Positions 1-8,269 of a stretch of 64,000 nt of DNA are shown in pieces; the stretch's first letter is position 1, and the number at the start of each line of letters is the position of its first letter. The notes beneath the pieces are model-generated. The model had not been told where the DNA came from and did no database searches. It worked only from the letters and a program-made list of their open reading frames with translations. The DNA comes from JBHOQX01 sp042408595 (GTDB lineage Bacteria; Chloroflexota; Chloroflexia; Chloroflexales; Roseiflexaceae): the NCBI GenBank assembly GCA_042408595.1, contig JBHOQX010000039.1:1-64000 (forward strand), written 5' to 3'. The position numbers and the translations under genes were made by a program.

Positions 1-2
1 GC

Positions 3-1100
3 CCGGCAGCGGCGGCCCCGACACGCCGCGCCAGCACGGCGCCGCCGGCGAGCGCCACGCCGCGCCCGCTCCCGAGCGCGACCGCACTGCCGGTCGCCGT
101 GCCCAAGGAGCCAGCAGCCACCCCACACCCAACTATCCGGCTGGCCGCGCCGTCGCCGACACTTACGCTAACCCCCGCGCCACTCGCGCCGCCGGCCACG
201 CCCGTGCCGCCCGGCTCCGCCACACGCCCGCGGCCGGCCCCACGCGCCGGCTGGCCGCCCGCGCCGCTTCCGGCGCTGATCGACGACGGTCAGCTCCCCG
301 ATGAAGGCATCTGGCAGCCGCTCCCCAGCATCGGCGATGGCGGCGCTGCGGCCATGGCAGTGACGGTGCTTCGGCCCGACCCGGCCCGGCCCGATATCCA
401 GGTCGCAATCGTCGCCATCGACCTCGATCGCGCCCTCCTGCACATCGTGGCCGGCGTTGAAGAGCCGCCGGTGGTCACCGGCACGCTCGCGTACCGCCCG
501 GCGCGCATCCCGCCGGAGACACAGGCGAGCAATCGGTTGCTAGCGGCCTTCAACGGCGCGTTCAAGGCCATCCACGGGGCGGACGGCATGTTCGCCGACG
601 GGGAAGAGTACCTTCCGCCTGTGCCCGGCCGCGCGACGGTCGGCGTGCTGCGCGATGGCTCGGTGCAGCTCGGCATCTGGGGGCGCGACATCGGCCCTGA
701 CGACGGCCTGGCCGCCTGGCGGCAGAACGGCCGCTTGCTGGTGGACGGCGGCGAGGTGACCGACCGGGCGCGGCAGGGCGGCCTGGGTTGGGGCGCCACG
801 GTGGACTTGCAGGCGGAGACCTGGCGCTCCGGCCTGGGCCTCAGCGCTGATCGCCGCACGCTGCTCTACGCCGTGGGCGACGGGCTGACGGCCGAGCGCC
901 TGGCCGAGGTGCTGCGGGCGGCCGGCGCGGCCACGGCGCTACAGCTCGACATCAACAATTACTGGGTGCGCTTCGTCACCTTCCAGCGCGATGCCCGCGG
1001 CCGGTTGATCGGCGTGCCGCTGATCAGCGCCATGCCAGACGAGCCGCGTAAGTATCTCGTCCCCGACAAGCGGGATTTCTTCTATCTTACGGCGAAGTGA
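3..1100 (+). CDS. phosphodiester glycosidase-like (NAGPA domain) protein, 5' truncated
   Basis: The reading frame is open from the window edge, so the true start lies upstream; a GTG at 99 is only an internal candidate. The first ~85 visible residues are a Pro/Ala/Thr-rich linker of low complexity, typical of a secreted or anchored protein whose signal segment is off the window. The rest (from about base 270) resembles the phosphodiester glycosidase / NAGPA fold: FNGAFKAIHGADGMF, a GRATVGVL segment, an LGIWGRD stretch and a C-terminal DFFYLT. In this family the enzyme removes a sugar from a phosphodiester, but bacterial members are mostly uncharacterised. It is convergent with the uracil-DNA glycosylase gene. 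The family call is from motif memory; the substrate cannot be inferred. Confidence 0.6.
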   Translation, partial: PAAAAPTRRASTAPPASATPRPLPSATALPVAVPKEPAATPHPTIRLAAPSPTLTLTPAPLAPPATPVPPGSATRPRPAPRAGWPPAPLPALIDDGQLPDEGIWQPLPSIGDGGAAAMAVTVLRPDPARPDIQVAIVAIDLDRALLHIVAGVEEPPVVTGTLAYRPARIPPETQASNRLLAAFNGAFKAIHGADGMFADGEEYLPPVPGRATVGVLRDGSVQLGIWGRDIGPDDGLAAWRQNGRLLVDGGEVTDRARQGGLGWGATVDLQAETWRSGLGLSADRRTLLYAVGDGLTAERLAEVLRAAGAATALQLDINNYWVRFVTFQRDARGRLIGVPLISAMPDEPRKYLVPDKRDFFYLTAK

Positions 1101-1206
1101 GCCGATGGTCGTCCCTAGCACAGAGGAACAAAGCAACGAATGTTATCGTGGTACGGTGTCATTGTGCTACCGGGTCGCCTTGCCACCGTATCATCGTATC
1201 GCCTGC

Positions 1207-1773
1207 TCACCCCAACAATACCTCCCGCATCACCGCCACGAACGCCGCCGCCTGCGCGCGGGAGATGCGCGCCGGGTGGATGAGCGGAACGATCAGCCGC
1301 TCGCCCGCCGCCAGCCGCACCGCATGGAGCGGACGGATGGCGCCCGGATCGCGCCCGAGGTAGCGCAGCCCCACCGCCCGTAGCGCCACTCGCCCGACCG
1401 GGACGATGATCCGCGGGTCGATCCAGTCGAGTTCCTGCCAGAGAAACGGCCGGCAGTTGGCCTGCTCGGCCGGCGTCGGTGTGCGGTTAGCGGGCGGGCA
1501 GCAGCGCACAGCGTTGGTGACGAAGCAACGGAGCTCCAGGTCGTCAGCTTTCCTGCCGGCCAACCCCAGCGCCGCCAGGATGCGCCCAAGTGCCGCGCCC
1601 GAGCGGTCGCCGCGGAACGGCACGCCGGTGCGGTCCGCGCCGTGGCGGCCCGGCGCCTCACCGACGAATACGATCCGGGCCGCCGGGTCGCCGCAGCCAT
1701 GCACGATCCGCCGGCGGCTGACGACGAGTGCCGGGCAGCGGACGCAAGATTGCTCGTACAGCAGGCGCTGCAT
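1207..1773 (-). CDS. uracil-DNA glycosylase, family 4/5-like with Fe-S cysteines
   Basis: 188 aa. It excises uracil from DNA as the first step of base excision repair. Motif 1 is GEAPG followed by RHGADRTGVPFRGDRSG: the GEAPG core is family 4-like, while HGxxRTGxxFxGDRSG is the pattern of family 5 (UdgB). Motif 2 is IHPARI near the C terminus. The four likely [4Fe-4S] cysteines are present: CVRC at residues 10-13, then VRCCPP and ANC in the middle. The ATG at 1773 is chosen because an AGAGGGA Shine-Dalgarno lies about 6 nt upstream. An in-frame ATG at 1806 would add 11 residues but lacks such a site. The superfamily is secure; family 4 versus 5 is not. Confidence 0.85.
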   Translation of the reverse strand: MQRLLYEQSCVRCPALVVSRRRIVHGCGDPAARIVFVGEAPGRHGADRTGVPFRGDRSGAALGRILAALGLAGRKADDLELRCFVTNAVRCCPPANRTPTPAEQANCRPFLWQELDWIDPRIIVPVGRVALRAVGLRYLGRDPGAIRPLHAVRLAAGERLIVPLIHPARISRAQAAAFVAVMREVLLG

Positions 1774-2136
1774 GTGATTCCCTCTGCTGGATCGATCATA
1801 CCGCATTCGGTCCGGTGAAAGGGTGGCTACACTGCCGTTTCCCGATCAAAAGCACAACTGGAGAGGGTTGAAGGGCGGTCCCTCGAAAATTTTTGCCACG
1901 CGGTCGGCAACTTAGCCGCCGACCGCGTGGCGGAGAGGAGCGCTTTCGGGCCGGGCCGCCGGCCCGTTGGGGGTGGGGTTTTCGTGCTTGCCCTGGGTTA
2001 GCATGGCCCCATCCCCTTTAGGGGCGGACCGATCTCCACACTCTAGGGTGAGGGCCGCAGCTCCTTGGACGCCTCGGGAAAACCTACCCTCGAACGCACC
2101 TCCCCGGGAGCTCTTCAGATAGTCTCGATGGAAGGA
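1774..2136. other. 363-bp non-coding spacer with three hairpins and an alternative pairing
   Basis: No credible gene. It contains a perfect 14-bp inverted repeat (1895-1908 with 1918-1931, loop AACTTAGCC), a second inverted repeat CGGGCCG/CGGCCCG (1947-1953 with 1960-1966), and a G-rich tract 1969-1978 that can pair with CCCCATCCCC at 2007-2016. The last four C residues (2013-2016) could instead pair with GGGG at 2021-2024 across a 4-base loop, so two folds are mutually exclusive. No U-tract follows any hairpin. RNase P, tmRNA and SRP RNA core motifs were looked for on both strands and not found. It may be a structured RNA or a mediator of DNA structure. Confidence 0.35.
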
Positions 2137-2165
2137 TTGACAAGACCTCGATAGTAGTTTATAAT
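2137..2165 (+). promoter_or_regulatory. consensus sigma-70 promoter of the TrmB-like gene
   Basis: TTGACA at 2137-2142, a 17-bp spacer and TATAAT at 2160-2165: both hexamers and the spacing are exact. The start codon is 62 bp past the -10 element, so a leader of about 55 nt is expected. Confidence 0.85.
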
Positions 2166-2196
2166 CTCACTAGTAGTTTGAGTATGGATTACTATC
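2150..2196. promoter_or_regulatory. candidate operator overlapping the TrmB promoter
   Basis: GATAGTA at 2150-2156 and its exact inverse TACTATC at 2190-2196 flank the -10 and the initiation region. Inside are two direct copies of TAGTAGTTT (2152-2160 and 2171-2179) spaced 19 bp apart, about two helical turns. This placement suits autorepression by the adjacent regulator. Binding is inferred, not shown. Confidence 0.5.
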
Positions 2197-2227
2197 ATCT
2201 AACATCATTACTTAGGGCGGTCGAAAG

Positions 2228-3031
2228 ATGGACGTTCGGGGCATTGATCTGATCGACCAACTGATCGCGCTCGGCCTGACCGAGTACGAATCGAAAGTCT
2301 ACCTGGCGCTGCTGCGCGAATACCCGGCCACCGGCTACCAGCTCAGCAAGGCGGCCGGCATCCCGCGCTCGATGGTCTACGAGGCGCTCGGGCGGCTGGA
2401 GGCGCGCGGCGCGGCGCTCAAGACGGTCGATGAGAAGGCGACGCTCTACCGCCCTGTCGCGCCGGACGTGCTGCTCGACCGCTACGAGCGCGAGGCGCAC
2501 GAGCGCGCCGCCGTGCTGCGCGCCGGGCTGCTGCCGCTCTACGAGCGGCGCGACGAGGGGCGGCTGTGGAACTTCAGCGGGCGCAAAGAGGCGCTGCAGT
2601 ACGCCGCCGAGCTGATCGGCGGGGCGCAGCGGGAGCTGATGCTGCTGCTCTGCGACCCGGATGTGGACGAACTGCGCGGGCCGCTGGCCGCCGCCCATGA
2701 GCGCGGCGTCCGTCTCGGCGTCATCCTCACCGGCACAGCTCCGTTCGCTCTCGGGCAGGTGGTGCGCCACCCGCGCCGCGAGACGGAGCTGCACCATATG
2801 GCCGAGACGCTGATCGTCGTCGCCGATGAGCGAGAATTCCTGATCGCCAGCGGCCACAGCGCGACCAGCGCGACGGTGACCACCAACCCGCATATGGTGC
2901 TGATCGCCCGCCAGTTCATCTGGATGGAGCTGTTCGCCCAGCGGATCTTCGCCCGACTGGGCGACGATCTGCTGGCCCGGCTCGACCCGCAGGACCGCCT
3001 TGTGCTCCAGCCGGAAGGGGACGAGCACTGA
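2228..3031 (+). CDS. TrmB-family transcriptional regulator
   Basis: 267 aa. The N-terminal winged helix-turn-helix (about residues 8-75) has the family hallmark LGLTEYESKVYLALL followed by SKAAGIPRSMVYEALGRLEARG. The remainder (about 100-260) is the phospholipase-D-like ligand/effector region seen in TrmB-type regulators. Archaeal TrmB senses sugars, but many bacterial members sit beside unrelated transporters. The next gene is a VIT-type metal transporter 39 bp downstream, apparently in the same transcript, so a role in metal homeostasis is a reasonable inference. A consensus promoter with inverted and direct repeats lies upstream and suggests autoregulation. The start follows a weak GGGCGG-type ribosome-binding site. 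Confidence 0.85.
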   Translation: MDVRGIDLIDQLIALGLTEYESKVYLALLREYPATGYQLSKAAGIPRSMVYEALGRLEARGAALKTVDEKATLYRPVAPDVLLDRYEREAHERAAVLRAGLLPLYERRDEGRLWNFSGRKEALQYAAELIGGAQRELMLLLCDPDVDELRGPLAAAHERGVRLGVILTGTAPFALGQVVRHPRRETELHHMAETLIVVADEREFLIASGHSATSATVTTNPHMVLIARQFIWMELFAQRIFARLGDDLLARLDPQDRLVLQPEGDEH

Positions 3032-3070
3032 ATGGCGGCTAGGCCCACTTTTATGAATGAAAGGAACGCC

Positions 3071-3604
3071 ATGAGCATGCTTATGACCGACCACCCCCCC
3101 GCTCTTCGGGAGACCGAGTCGCAGCACGACGCCAGATTTGTGCTGCAACGAATCCAGCCGGCGCTGCTCGGCCTGATGGACGGCAGCGTCAGCACGCTGG
3201 CGCCGATCTTCGCCACGGCCGGGTTGACCGGCAAGCCGATCGACGCGTTTTTTGTCGGCCTTGCCGCCAGCATCGGCGCGGGCATCAGCATGGGCCTGGC
3301 CGAGGCGCTCAGCGACGATGGTGTGGTGAGCGGGCGCGGCTCGCCAGTGGCGCGCGGCATCATCACCGGCGTGGCGACGACGATCGGCGGCATGTTGCAC
3401 ACCCTGCCGTTTCTGATCCCCGACCTGCATGTGGCCTTGCTCCTGGCCTATGTTGTCGTGGTGCTCGAGCTACTGGCGATCGCGATCATCCGCTATCGCT
3501 ACATGCACAGCCCGCTCGGCAAGACGATCGTGCAGGTGATCGTCGGCGGCGCGGTCGTCTTTGGCGTCGGCGTCTGGCTCGGTTCGCTCGGCGTAGGTGG
3601 CTGA
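3071..3604 (+). CDS. VIT1/CCC1-family iron/manganese transporter
   Basis: 177 aa integral membrane protein. The family signature is clear: QPALLGLMDGSVSTLAPIF near the start, then FFVGLAASIGAGISMGLAEALSDDG, which carries the acidic and Ser/Gly residues of VIT transport helices. Hydrophobic spans are visible at roughly 20-45, 52-75, 93-115, 118-140 and 150-175. Eukaryotic relatives move Fe(II) or Mn(II) into vacuoles; bacterial ones are thought to export or detoxify divalent metal. The ATG at 3071 is chosen because AAAGGAA lies about 7 nt upstream, whereas the ATG at 3032 immediately follows the previous stop and lacks a ribosome-binding site. It is probably co-transcribed with the TrmB-like regulator. 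Confidence 0.8.
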   Translation: MSMLMTDHPPALRETESQHDARFVLQRIQPALLGLMDGSVSTLAPIFATAGLTGKPIDAFFVGLAASIGAGISMGLAEALSDDGVVSGRGSPVARGIITGVATTIGGMLHTLPFLIPDLHVALLLAYVVVVLELLAIAIIRYRYMHSPLGKTIVQVIVGGAVVFGVGVWLGSLGVGG

Positions 3605-3676
3605 CCCGCTCGTGCGTCTGCGGAACCCCTGGCCACTTCTGTGCGTCTAACACAACAGACACCCGGGAAGTGACCG

Positions 3677-4084
3677 ATGAACGCAACCGCAGACATGCGA
3701 CAATCACGACTCATTCCAGTGCTGCTGGAGCTGCTCGGCGGCGGGATCGCCGGCGCAGTGCTCGGCATCCTCGGCGGCATGCTGATGGGAGAGTTCGGTT
3801 CGGGCCGCCAGGACTGGCCGCTCGACTTGGTGCAGGCGCTGTTCGCCGCCGCGCTCGGCCTGATCCTTGGGGCGGCCGGCGGCGTGACGATGGCCGGTCG
3901 CTGGTTCCGCCAGCGGGGATCGTTCTGGCTGGCGCTCGCCGGTGCCGTCCTCGGCGCGGCAGCGGTGCTGCTGCTGGCGGAGCCGCTGCAACTCAACCGG
4001 AACGCGACGCTGCTGCTCGCTGTCTTCGGCCTGGCGGTCGTCAGCCTGGCGACGCTGGGGTATAATCTGCGCCGGCGAGCGTGA
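3677..4084 (+). CDS. small four-TM membrane protein of unknown function
   Basis: 135 aa. Four hydrophobic helices are visible at about 15-38, 52-72, 82-102 and 108-128, several glycine-rich (LGGGIAGAVLGILGGML), ending in a positive LRRRA tail that predicts a cytoplasmic C terminus. A good GGGAAG ribosome-binding site sits 6 nt before the ATG. It lies 72 bp after the VIT-like gene and may be read from the same promoter. No family is recognised. Confidence 0.6.
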   Translation: MNATADMRQSRLIPVLLELLGGGIAGAVLGILGGMLMGEFGSGRQDWPLDLVQALFAAALGLILGAAGGVTMAGRWFRQRGSFWLALAGAVLGAAAVLLLAEPLQLNRNATLLLAVFGLAVVSLATLGYNLRRRA

Positions 4085-4111
4085 CGCCGTTTCTGGATGC
4101 TGTAAATAGTT

Positions 4112-4132
4112 GGACGGAGGACAGAGGACGAA
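4112..4132. repeat. heptad repeat, three units
   Basis: GGACGGA, GGACAGA and GGACGAA run in strict 7-nt register. A looser opposite-sense set (CTTTCGC, CCTGTGT, CGTTCAT, TCTTCGC) follows at about 4179-4206, so the spacer can form a hairpin. It belongs to the array family found throughout the window. Confidence 0.6.
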
Positions 4133-4223
4133 AGCTGTCTGTAGATTGCGGCCATATGCTCGCAACACGGACCGCTCACTTTCGCCCTGTGTCGTTCATT
4201 CTTCGCCCGTGGAGGCTCCGGCG

Positions 4224-5186
4224 ATGCAGGCAGTGGTGATCGGCGCCGGCGTGATCGGGCTGTCGTGCGGCATCCGGCTGCGTCAGGCCGGCTTCGACGT
4301 GGAGATCTGGGCGCGCGAGGCGCCGCACCGCACCACGTCCAGCGTCGCCGCCGCGATCTGGTACCCCTACAACGCCTTCCCGCGCGAGCGGGTGGCGGCC
4401 TGGGGCGCGCGCACCTTCTCCGTGCTGGCGGCGCTCGCCGCCGACCCCGCCGCCGGGATCACGATGCGCCAGGGGCTGGAGATCTTCCCCGAGCCGCCCG
4501 GCGATCCGTGGTGGCTTGAGCCGGGCATGCCGTTCCGCCACGCCCGCGCCGACGAGCTGCCGGAAGGCTACCTGGGGGGCTATGTCCTGTCGCTGCCCGT
4601 GATCGAGATGCCGATCTACCTCGCCTACCTGGAGGCGCGCTTCCGCGATCTTGGCGGGCGGGTCGCGCTACGGCCGCTCCATAGCCTGGACAAGGCGCTG
4701 GCCGACGCCGGGTTGGTGGTGAACTGCGCCGGCCTCGGCGCGCGCGAGCTCGCCGGCGACCCGTCGCTCTACGCGATTCGCGGTCAGGTGGTGCGGGTGG
4801 CGCAGATCGGGCTGGAGCGGTTCTGGCTCGATGACTACGGCCCGCGCGGGCTGACCTACATCATCCCCCGCTCGCGCGATATCGTGCTCGGCGGCACAGC
4901 GGACATCGGGGACGAGCGCACGGCGCCCGACCCGGCGACCGCGCAGGCGATTCTGGAGCGGTGCATAGCGCTCGAGCCAGGGCTGCGCGCCGCCGAGGTG
5001 TTGGAGCACAAGGTCGGGCTGCGGCCTGGGCGGCCTGCCGTGCGGCTCGAAGCCGACGCGCGGGGCGACCGGCGCGTCATTCATTGCTACGGGCATGGCG
5101 GCGCCGGTGTGACGCTCTCGTGGGGCTGCGCCGAGGAGGTGGCGGCGCTGGCGGCAGGGTCGGAGATCGCCATGCGGGCCGATTGA
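4224..5186 (+). CDS. FAD-dependent D-amino-acid oxidase-like enzyme
   Basis: 320 aa. The N terminus has the dinucleotide-binding motif VIGAGVIGLSCGIRLRQAGF (about residues 4-23), followed by the substrate-loop region AAAIWYPY. Near the C terminus is the DAO signature YGHGGAGVTLSWG, here preceded by C instead of the usual H. The family oxidatively deaminates D-amino acids to keto acids, ammonia and peroxide using FAD. Length fits eukaryotic DAO (about 340 aa). The ATG at 4224 is chosen over upstream starts because GGAGG lies 8 nt before it and the FAD motif begins at once. The gene ends convergent with the MIP18-like gene. Confidence 0.85.
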   Translation: MQAVVIGAGVIGLSCGIRLRQAGFDVEIWAREAPHRTTSSVAAAIWYPYNAFPRERVAAWGARTFSVLAALAADPAAGITMRQGLEIFPEPPGDPWWLEPGMPFRHARADELPEGYLGGYVLSLPVIEMPIYLAYLEARFRDLGGRVALRPLHSLDKALADAGLVVNCAGLGARELAGDPSLYAIRGQVVRVAQIGLERFWLDDYGPRGLTYIIPRSRDIVLGGTADIGDERTAPDPATAQAILERCIALEPGLRAAEVLEHKVGLRPGRPAVRLEADARGDRRVIHCYGHGGAGVTLSWGCAEEVAALAAGSEIAMRAD

Positions 5187-5385
5187 TGACCCGCGTCCTC
5201 TGGCGGAAGGGCGGGGCGGTCCCGCGACCTGCCACGGATATCGTCTTCACGCGCCGTGGAGCGCGAAGGGTCTCGGGGGGTGAAGAGGCTATCTGAAACG
5301 CTCCCAGCGGGGGATGTGGAGGGCTGCGCTCTCCAAACTTTCCTGCTTCAAACAGCTTCTGAGACCCAGCAAATTCTCCCGCCGC

Positions 5386-5703
5386 TTAGAAGAACCCCAG
5401 CTCGTCGCGCGCTTCCTGGCTCATCATGCTCGGGTTCCAGAAGGGCGTCCAGACCAGGTTGATGCGCACATCGTCCAGGTTCTGGTACACATCCTTCAAC
5501 TGCAACACCTCGCGCCGCGCCTGCTCGATGATCTGCGGGCCGGCGGGGCAGGCCGGCGTCGTCAGCGTCATGTCGATCTGCACGACCTTGCCGTTATCCT
5601 GCACATCGACGCCGTATACCAGCCCCAGGTTGACGATATCCAGCCCGATCTCGGGATCGTAGACATTCTTCAGCGCGCTGCGCACAAGCTCTTCGGTGAT
5701 CAT
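5386..5703 (-). CDS. MIP18/SufT-like (DUF59) iron-sulfur assembly protein
   Basis: 105 aa. It shows the DUF59 pattern: DPEIGLDIVNLGLVYGV near residues 17-31, then MTLTTPACPAGPQI containing the conserved cysteine, then the C-terminal VWTPFWNPSMMS. Members assist Fe-S cluster maturation (SufT, MIP18) or the phenylacetyl-CoA oxygenase system (PaaD). With no paa genes nearby, a Fe-S role is more likely. The ATG at 5703 has GGAGG about 5 nt upstream. It lies 59 bp after the GT2 gene at the tail of the polysaccharide run and may simply be read through. Confidence 0.85.
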   Translation of the reverse strand: MITEELVRSALKNVYDPEIGLDIVNLGLVYGVDVQDNGKVVQIDMTLTTPACPAGPQIIEQARREVLQLKDVYQNLDDVRINLVWTPFWNPSMMSQEARDELGFF

Positions 5704-5762
5704 GGCATCCTCCTGCTGATCCGGGGATATGATACCATGCGCCGGCGCGCTGCGCCAGACGA

Positions 5763-6968
5763 TCAAACGTCGTTGCGGGCGGTGCGCACCCAGCTCTTCG
5801 GTTTGATGCCGAGCAGCAGCCGCGCGTAGAGCGCGACCTTCCAGAGGATGAAGGCCGGCGCGTACAGCAGCGCGGCGTACACCCGGCGTGGTGCGCGGGC
5901 CAGCGCCAGGCCCGCCAGGGTGTAGGCCGCCTGCCCGGCAAGGATCGCCAGGCCCAGTCCCACCCCCACCGGGCTGCCCAGTGCCGCCGCGGCGGCCAGG
6001 CAGGCCAGGCTGGCCGCCGCCAGGATCGCGAACGGCGGGATGATCTGCTCCATCGCCGCGTCGAACAGCAGAAAGCTCCGGCGGCGGGCGGCGGCCGCGA
6101 GCAGGCGCGGCACATGCGCCCGCACCGCCTCCAGCCGACCGCGCTCCCAGCGCGCGTTCTGCGACTGCGCCGCGGCCAGCGAGCCGGGCATCTCCGCCCA
6201 GACCACGGCGTCCGGCGCGAAGGTCACCCGCTCGCCGCCCAGGATGAGCAGCATGTGGTACTCCAGGTCCTCGGTCAGGGCCGCCGGCCAGCGGTAGCGC
6301 CGCAGCACGTCGTCCACGAAGACCATGCCGTTGCCCTTCAGCCCGGCCGAGCCGCCGAGCACCATCCGCCCCTGCGGCCGGAGGTAGTGCAACAGCATCA
6401 GGGCGACCGAGCGCAGGCTGATGCTCCAGACGCGCCCCGGGTCGCGCACAGCGTAGTAGGCCTGGATCGCGCGCTCGCCGCGCGCCAGCCGGGCGTCCAT
6501 CACCCGCAGGAGATTCGGTGAGACCAGCGAGTCGGCGTCGAGGAACAGCGCGCCGTCATACGCCAGGCCCTGCGCCCACAGCCGCTCGAGCAGCCATTGC
6601 AGCGCGTAGCCCTTGCCGATGTGCTGTGTGTCGACACGCTCGTGAACCACGGCGCCGCCGGCCCGGCCAAGCTCCGCCGTGTCGTCGCTGCAATTATCGG
6701 CGACGACGTGGACCGCGAAGAGCTCGCGCGGATAGTCGAGCGCGCGCAGGCTCTCGAGCAACTGCGGCAGCAGGCGTGCTTCGTTGTGCGCCGGCACGAT
6801 GATGGCGAAGCGGCTGGTTGGCGGCCCGGCGCGCGGCGGGGTGCGGCGCGGGGCGAACAAGGCCGCCGCCGTCAGCAGCAGCAGGTAGCCGACCATGGCG
6901 GCCAGAACGATTTCGGCGGCCAGGATGATCGCCTGTAGCATTGTCAGTAGCAGTTCCACTGTCGTCAA
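5763..6968 (-). CDS. family 2 glycosyltransferase, membrane-bound
   Basis: 401 aa. An N-terminal TM helix (about 10-38) is followed by the GT-A catalytic domain: FAIIVPAHNEARLLPQLLESL, VADNCSDDT, the DxD-type FLDADS, acidic TEDLEYH and the processive-type QNARW motif (QxxRW). C-terminal hydrophobic helices (about 300-385) complete the cellulose-synthase-like topology. It probably transfers sugar from an NDP donor to a lipid-linked or extruding polymer. The first codon at 6968 is TTG with no convincing ribosome-binding site; an in-frame ATG at 6941 (residue 10) is a good alternative. It is the penultimate gene of the minus-strand polysaccharide run. Confidence 0.85.
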   Translation of the reverse strand: MTTVELLLTMLQAIILAAEIVLAAMVGYLLLLTAAALFAPRRTPPRAGPPTSRFAIIVPAHNEARLLPQLLESLRALDYPRELFAVHVVADNCSDDTAELGRAGGAVVHERVDTQHIGKGYALQWLLERLWAQGLAYDGALFLDADSLVSPNLLRVMDARLARGERAIQAYYAVRDPGRVWSISLRSVALMLLHYLRPQGRMVLGGSAGLKGNGMVFVDDVLRRYRWPAALTEDLEYHMLLILGGERVTFAPDAVVWAEMPGSLAAAQSQNARWERGRLEAVRAHVPRLLAAAARRRSFLLFDAAMEQIIPPFAILAAASLACLAAAAALGSPVGVGLGLAILAGQAAYTLAGLALARAPRRVYAALLYAPAFILWKVALYARLLLGIKPKSWVRTARNDV

Positions 6969-7039
6969 GCTGATCGGAGGTGCGCGGTCGCCCGCGGCGC
7001 GGCGGCGTGGCAGACCGCTACCCTTCCGCCAGCGGCTCG

Positions 7040-7071
7040 GTGCATCGCCTCATCGCTGCATCGGTTCATCG
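7040..7071. repeat. octad repeat at the 3' end of a glycosyltransferase gene
   Basis: GTGCATCG, CCTCATCG, CTGCATCG and GTTCATCG follow one another in perfect 8-nt register. The array overlaps the last codons and stop of the adjacent minus-strand gene. It resembles the 7-nt arrays elsewhere but with period 8. Confidence 0.5.
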
Positions 7072-8195
7072 CCCAGGCGCGCCATCCCGCCCGGGGCCGC
7101 GCGGCGACACTCGGCGGCGTACCTGGCCAGCCGCTCGGCGTAGCGGTCCAGGTTCAAATACTGCTCGACTCGGGCGCGCCCGGCGCGGCCCATCCGCTCG
7201 GCCTCCTCCGGATGCGCCAGCAGGTGCTCGATCGCGGCGCGCAGCGCAGCCGGATCGCCCGGCGGCACATAGAGCCCGGTTTCGCCGTCCGCCACGATAT
7301 CCGTCTGGCCCGGCACGCGGGAGCAGATCACCGCCCGGCCCATCGCCATCGCCTCCAAGATGGATGTGATCCCGGCCTGGAATGCGACGTTCGCCAGCGG
7401 CACCAGCGCGAAACGGCTATCGGCGTAGAGCTGGCGCAACTCGACGAAGCTGAAGCGCCGCACCTGCACATTCGGCGGGAGGGGCGCCCGGCGGAGGCTG
7501 TCGGCGCGGCGCGACCACGGGCTGCCCGCCGCGATCACAACGTCCGCTTCGAGGCCGTCCACCGCCTTTAGGAGCGTCGGGTAGTCGCGCGCCTCGCGCC
7601 CGACGGCGCAGATCTGGGGGCGGGGCGTCGGGCGCGGCGGGGCCAGCTCCGGCGCGTAGAAACGGCTATCCACCATGAAGGGCGTATAGATCACACGCGT
7701 CGGCGGGATGTGCCAGCGTTGTTCGATGAAGCGCTTTTGATGTGTCGCGTACACCAGAAAGAGATCGACCGCGTGCTGCAATCCGAGCAGGTCAAGCAGC
7801 ACACTCTTTTTTCGCTTCGAAAGAATGTGGGTGATCATGACGTGCCGCGGGCGGCACCGGCCAGCGCCCAGGCCGCGCTCAAGGGCGGCGAACGGTAGAC
7901 CGACCTGTTCGCCGTCGGTGAAGATCAACTCGTAGCGGCCGCGCCAGCGAAAGCAGACCCACGCAAGCATCAAGTTCGGCGCCCCGAGACGCGCGAACAG
8001 CCGGCCAACCCACCCGCCGGCGCGCCACGCGGCGGGGTAGTCGAGCACGTCGGCCGGGAGCACGCGCGCCAGTTCCAGATAATCGGCGCGCGGGCGCTCG
8101 CCGCGGGCGCTCTGCTCCGCGGCGGCCGTGTCGATGCTGCCAGAGACCGTCAATAGCACGGGTGGCGTTGTGTGGCGCGTGCCGTCGTTGCTCAT
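7050..8195 (-). CDS. family 4 (GT-B) glycosyltransferase
   Basis: 381 aa. The C-terminal nucleotide-sugar domain is typical of GT4: ICAVGREARDYPTLLKAV, FVELRQLYADSRFALVPL, the E-x7-E-like SILEAMAMGRAVI and GETGLYVPPGDPAALRAAI. The N-terminal acceptor domain is less conserved. The ATG at 8195 is used because GAGGGTG lies about 8 nt upstream; an earlier in-frame start at 8255 has none. It sits 74 bp after another GT4 gene in the same orientation and acts, by context, in building the surface polysaccharide repeat unit. The last codons lie in an 8-nt repeat array. Confidence 0.85.
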   Translation of the reverse strand: MSNDGTRHTTPPVLLTVSGSIDTAAAEQSARGERPRADYLELARVLPADVLDYPAAWRAGGWVGRLFARLGAPNLMLAWVCFRWRGRYELIFTDGEQVGLPFAALERGLGAGRCRPRHVMITHILSKRKKSVLLDLLGLQHAVDLFLVYATHQKRFIEQRWHIPPTRVIYTPFMVDSRFYAPELAPPRPTPRPQICAVGREARDYPTLLKAVDGLEADVVIAAGSPWSRRADSLRRAPLPPNVQVRRFSFVELRQLYADSRFALVPLANVAFQAGITSILEAMAMGRAVICSRVPGQTDIVADGETGLYVPPGDPAALRAAIEHLLAHPEEAERMGRAGRARVEQYLNLDRYAERLARYAAECRRAAPGGMARLGDEPMQR

Positions 8196-8269
8196 CGGCT
8201 GGTCACCCTCATGCCGGGGCGCCGCCCGCCTGCAGCCGCGGCGCGCCGGCTGCAACGCCCAGGGCGATG

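Noticed and set aside
1774..2136. RNase P, tmRNA or SRP RNA in the hairpin-rich spacer
   Set aside because: The conserved cores of these RNAs were not found on either strand.
2195..3430. A 411-codon minus-strand frame covering the TrmB and VIT genes
   Set aside because: His/Gln/Arg-rich shadow; the plus strand has recognised families, a promoter and ribosome-binding sites.
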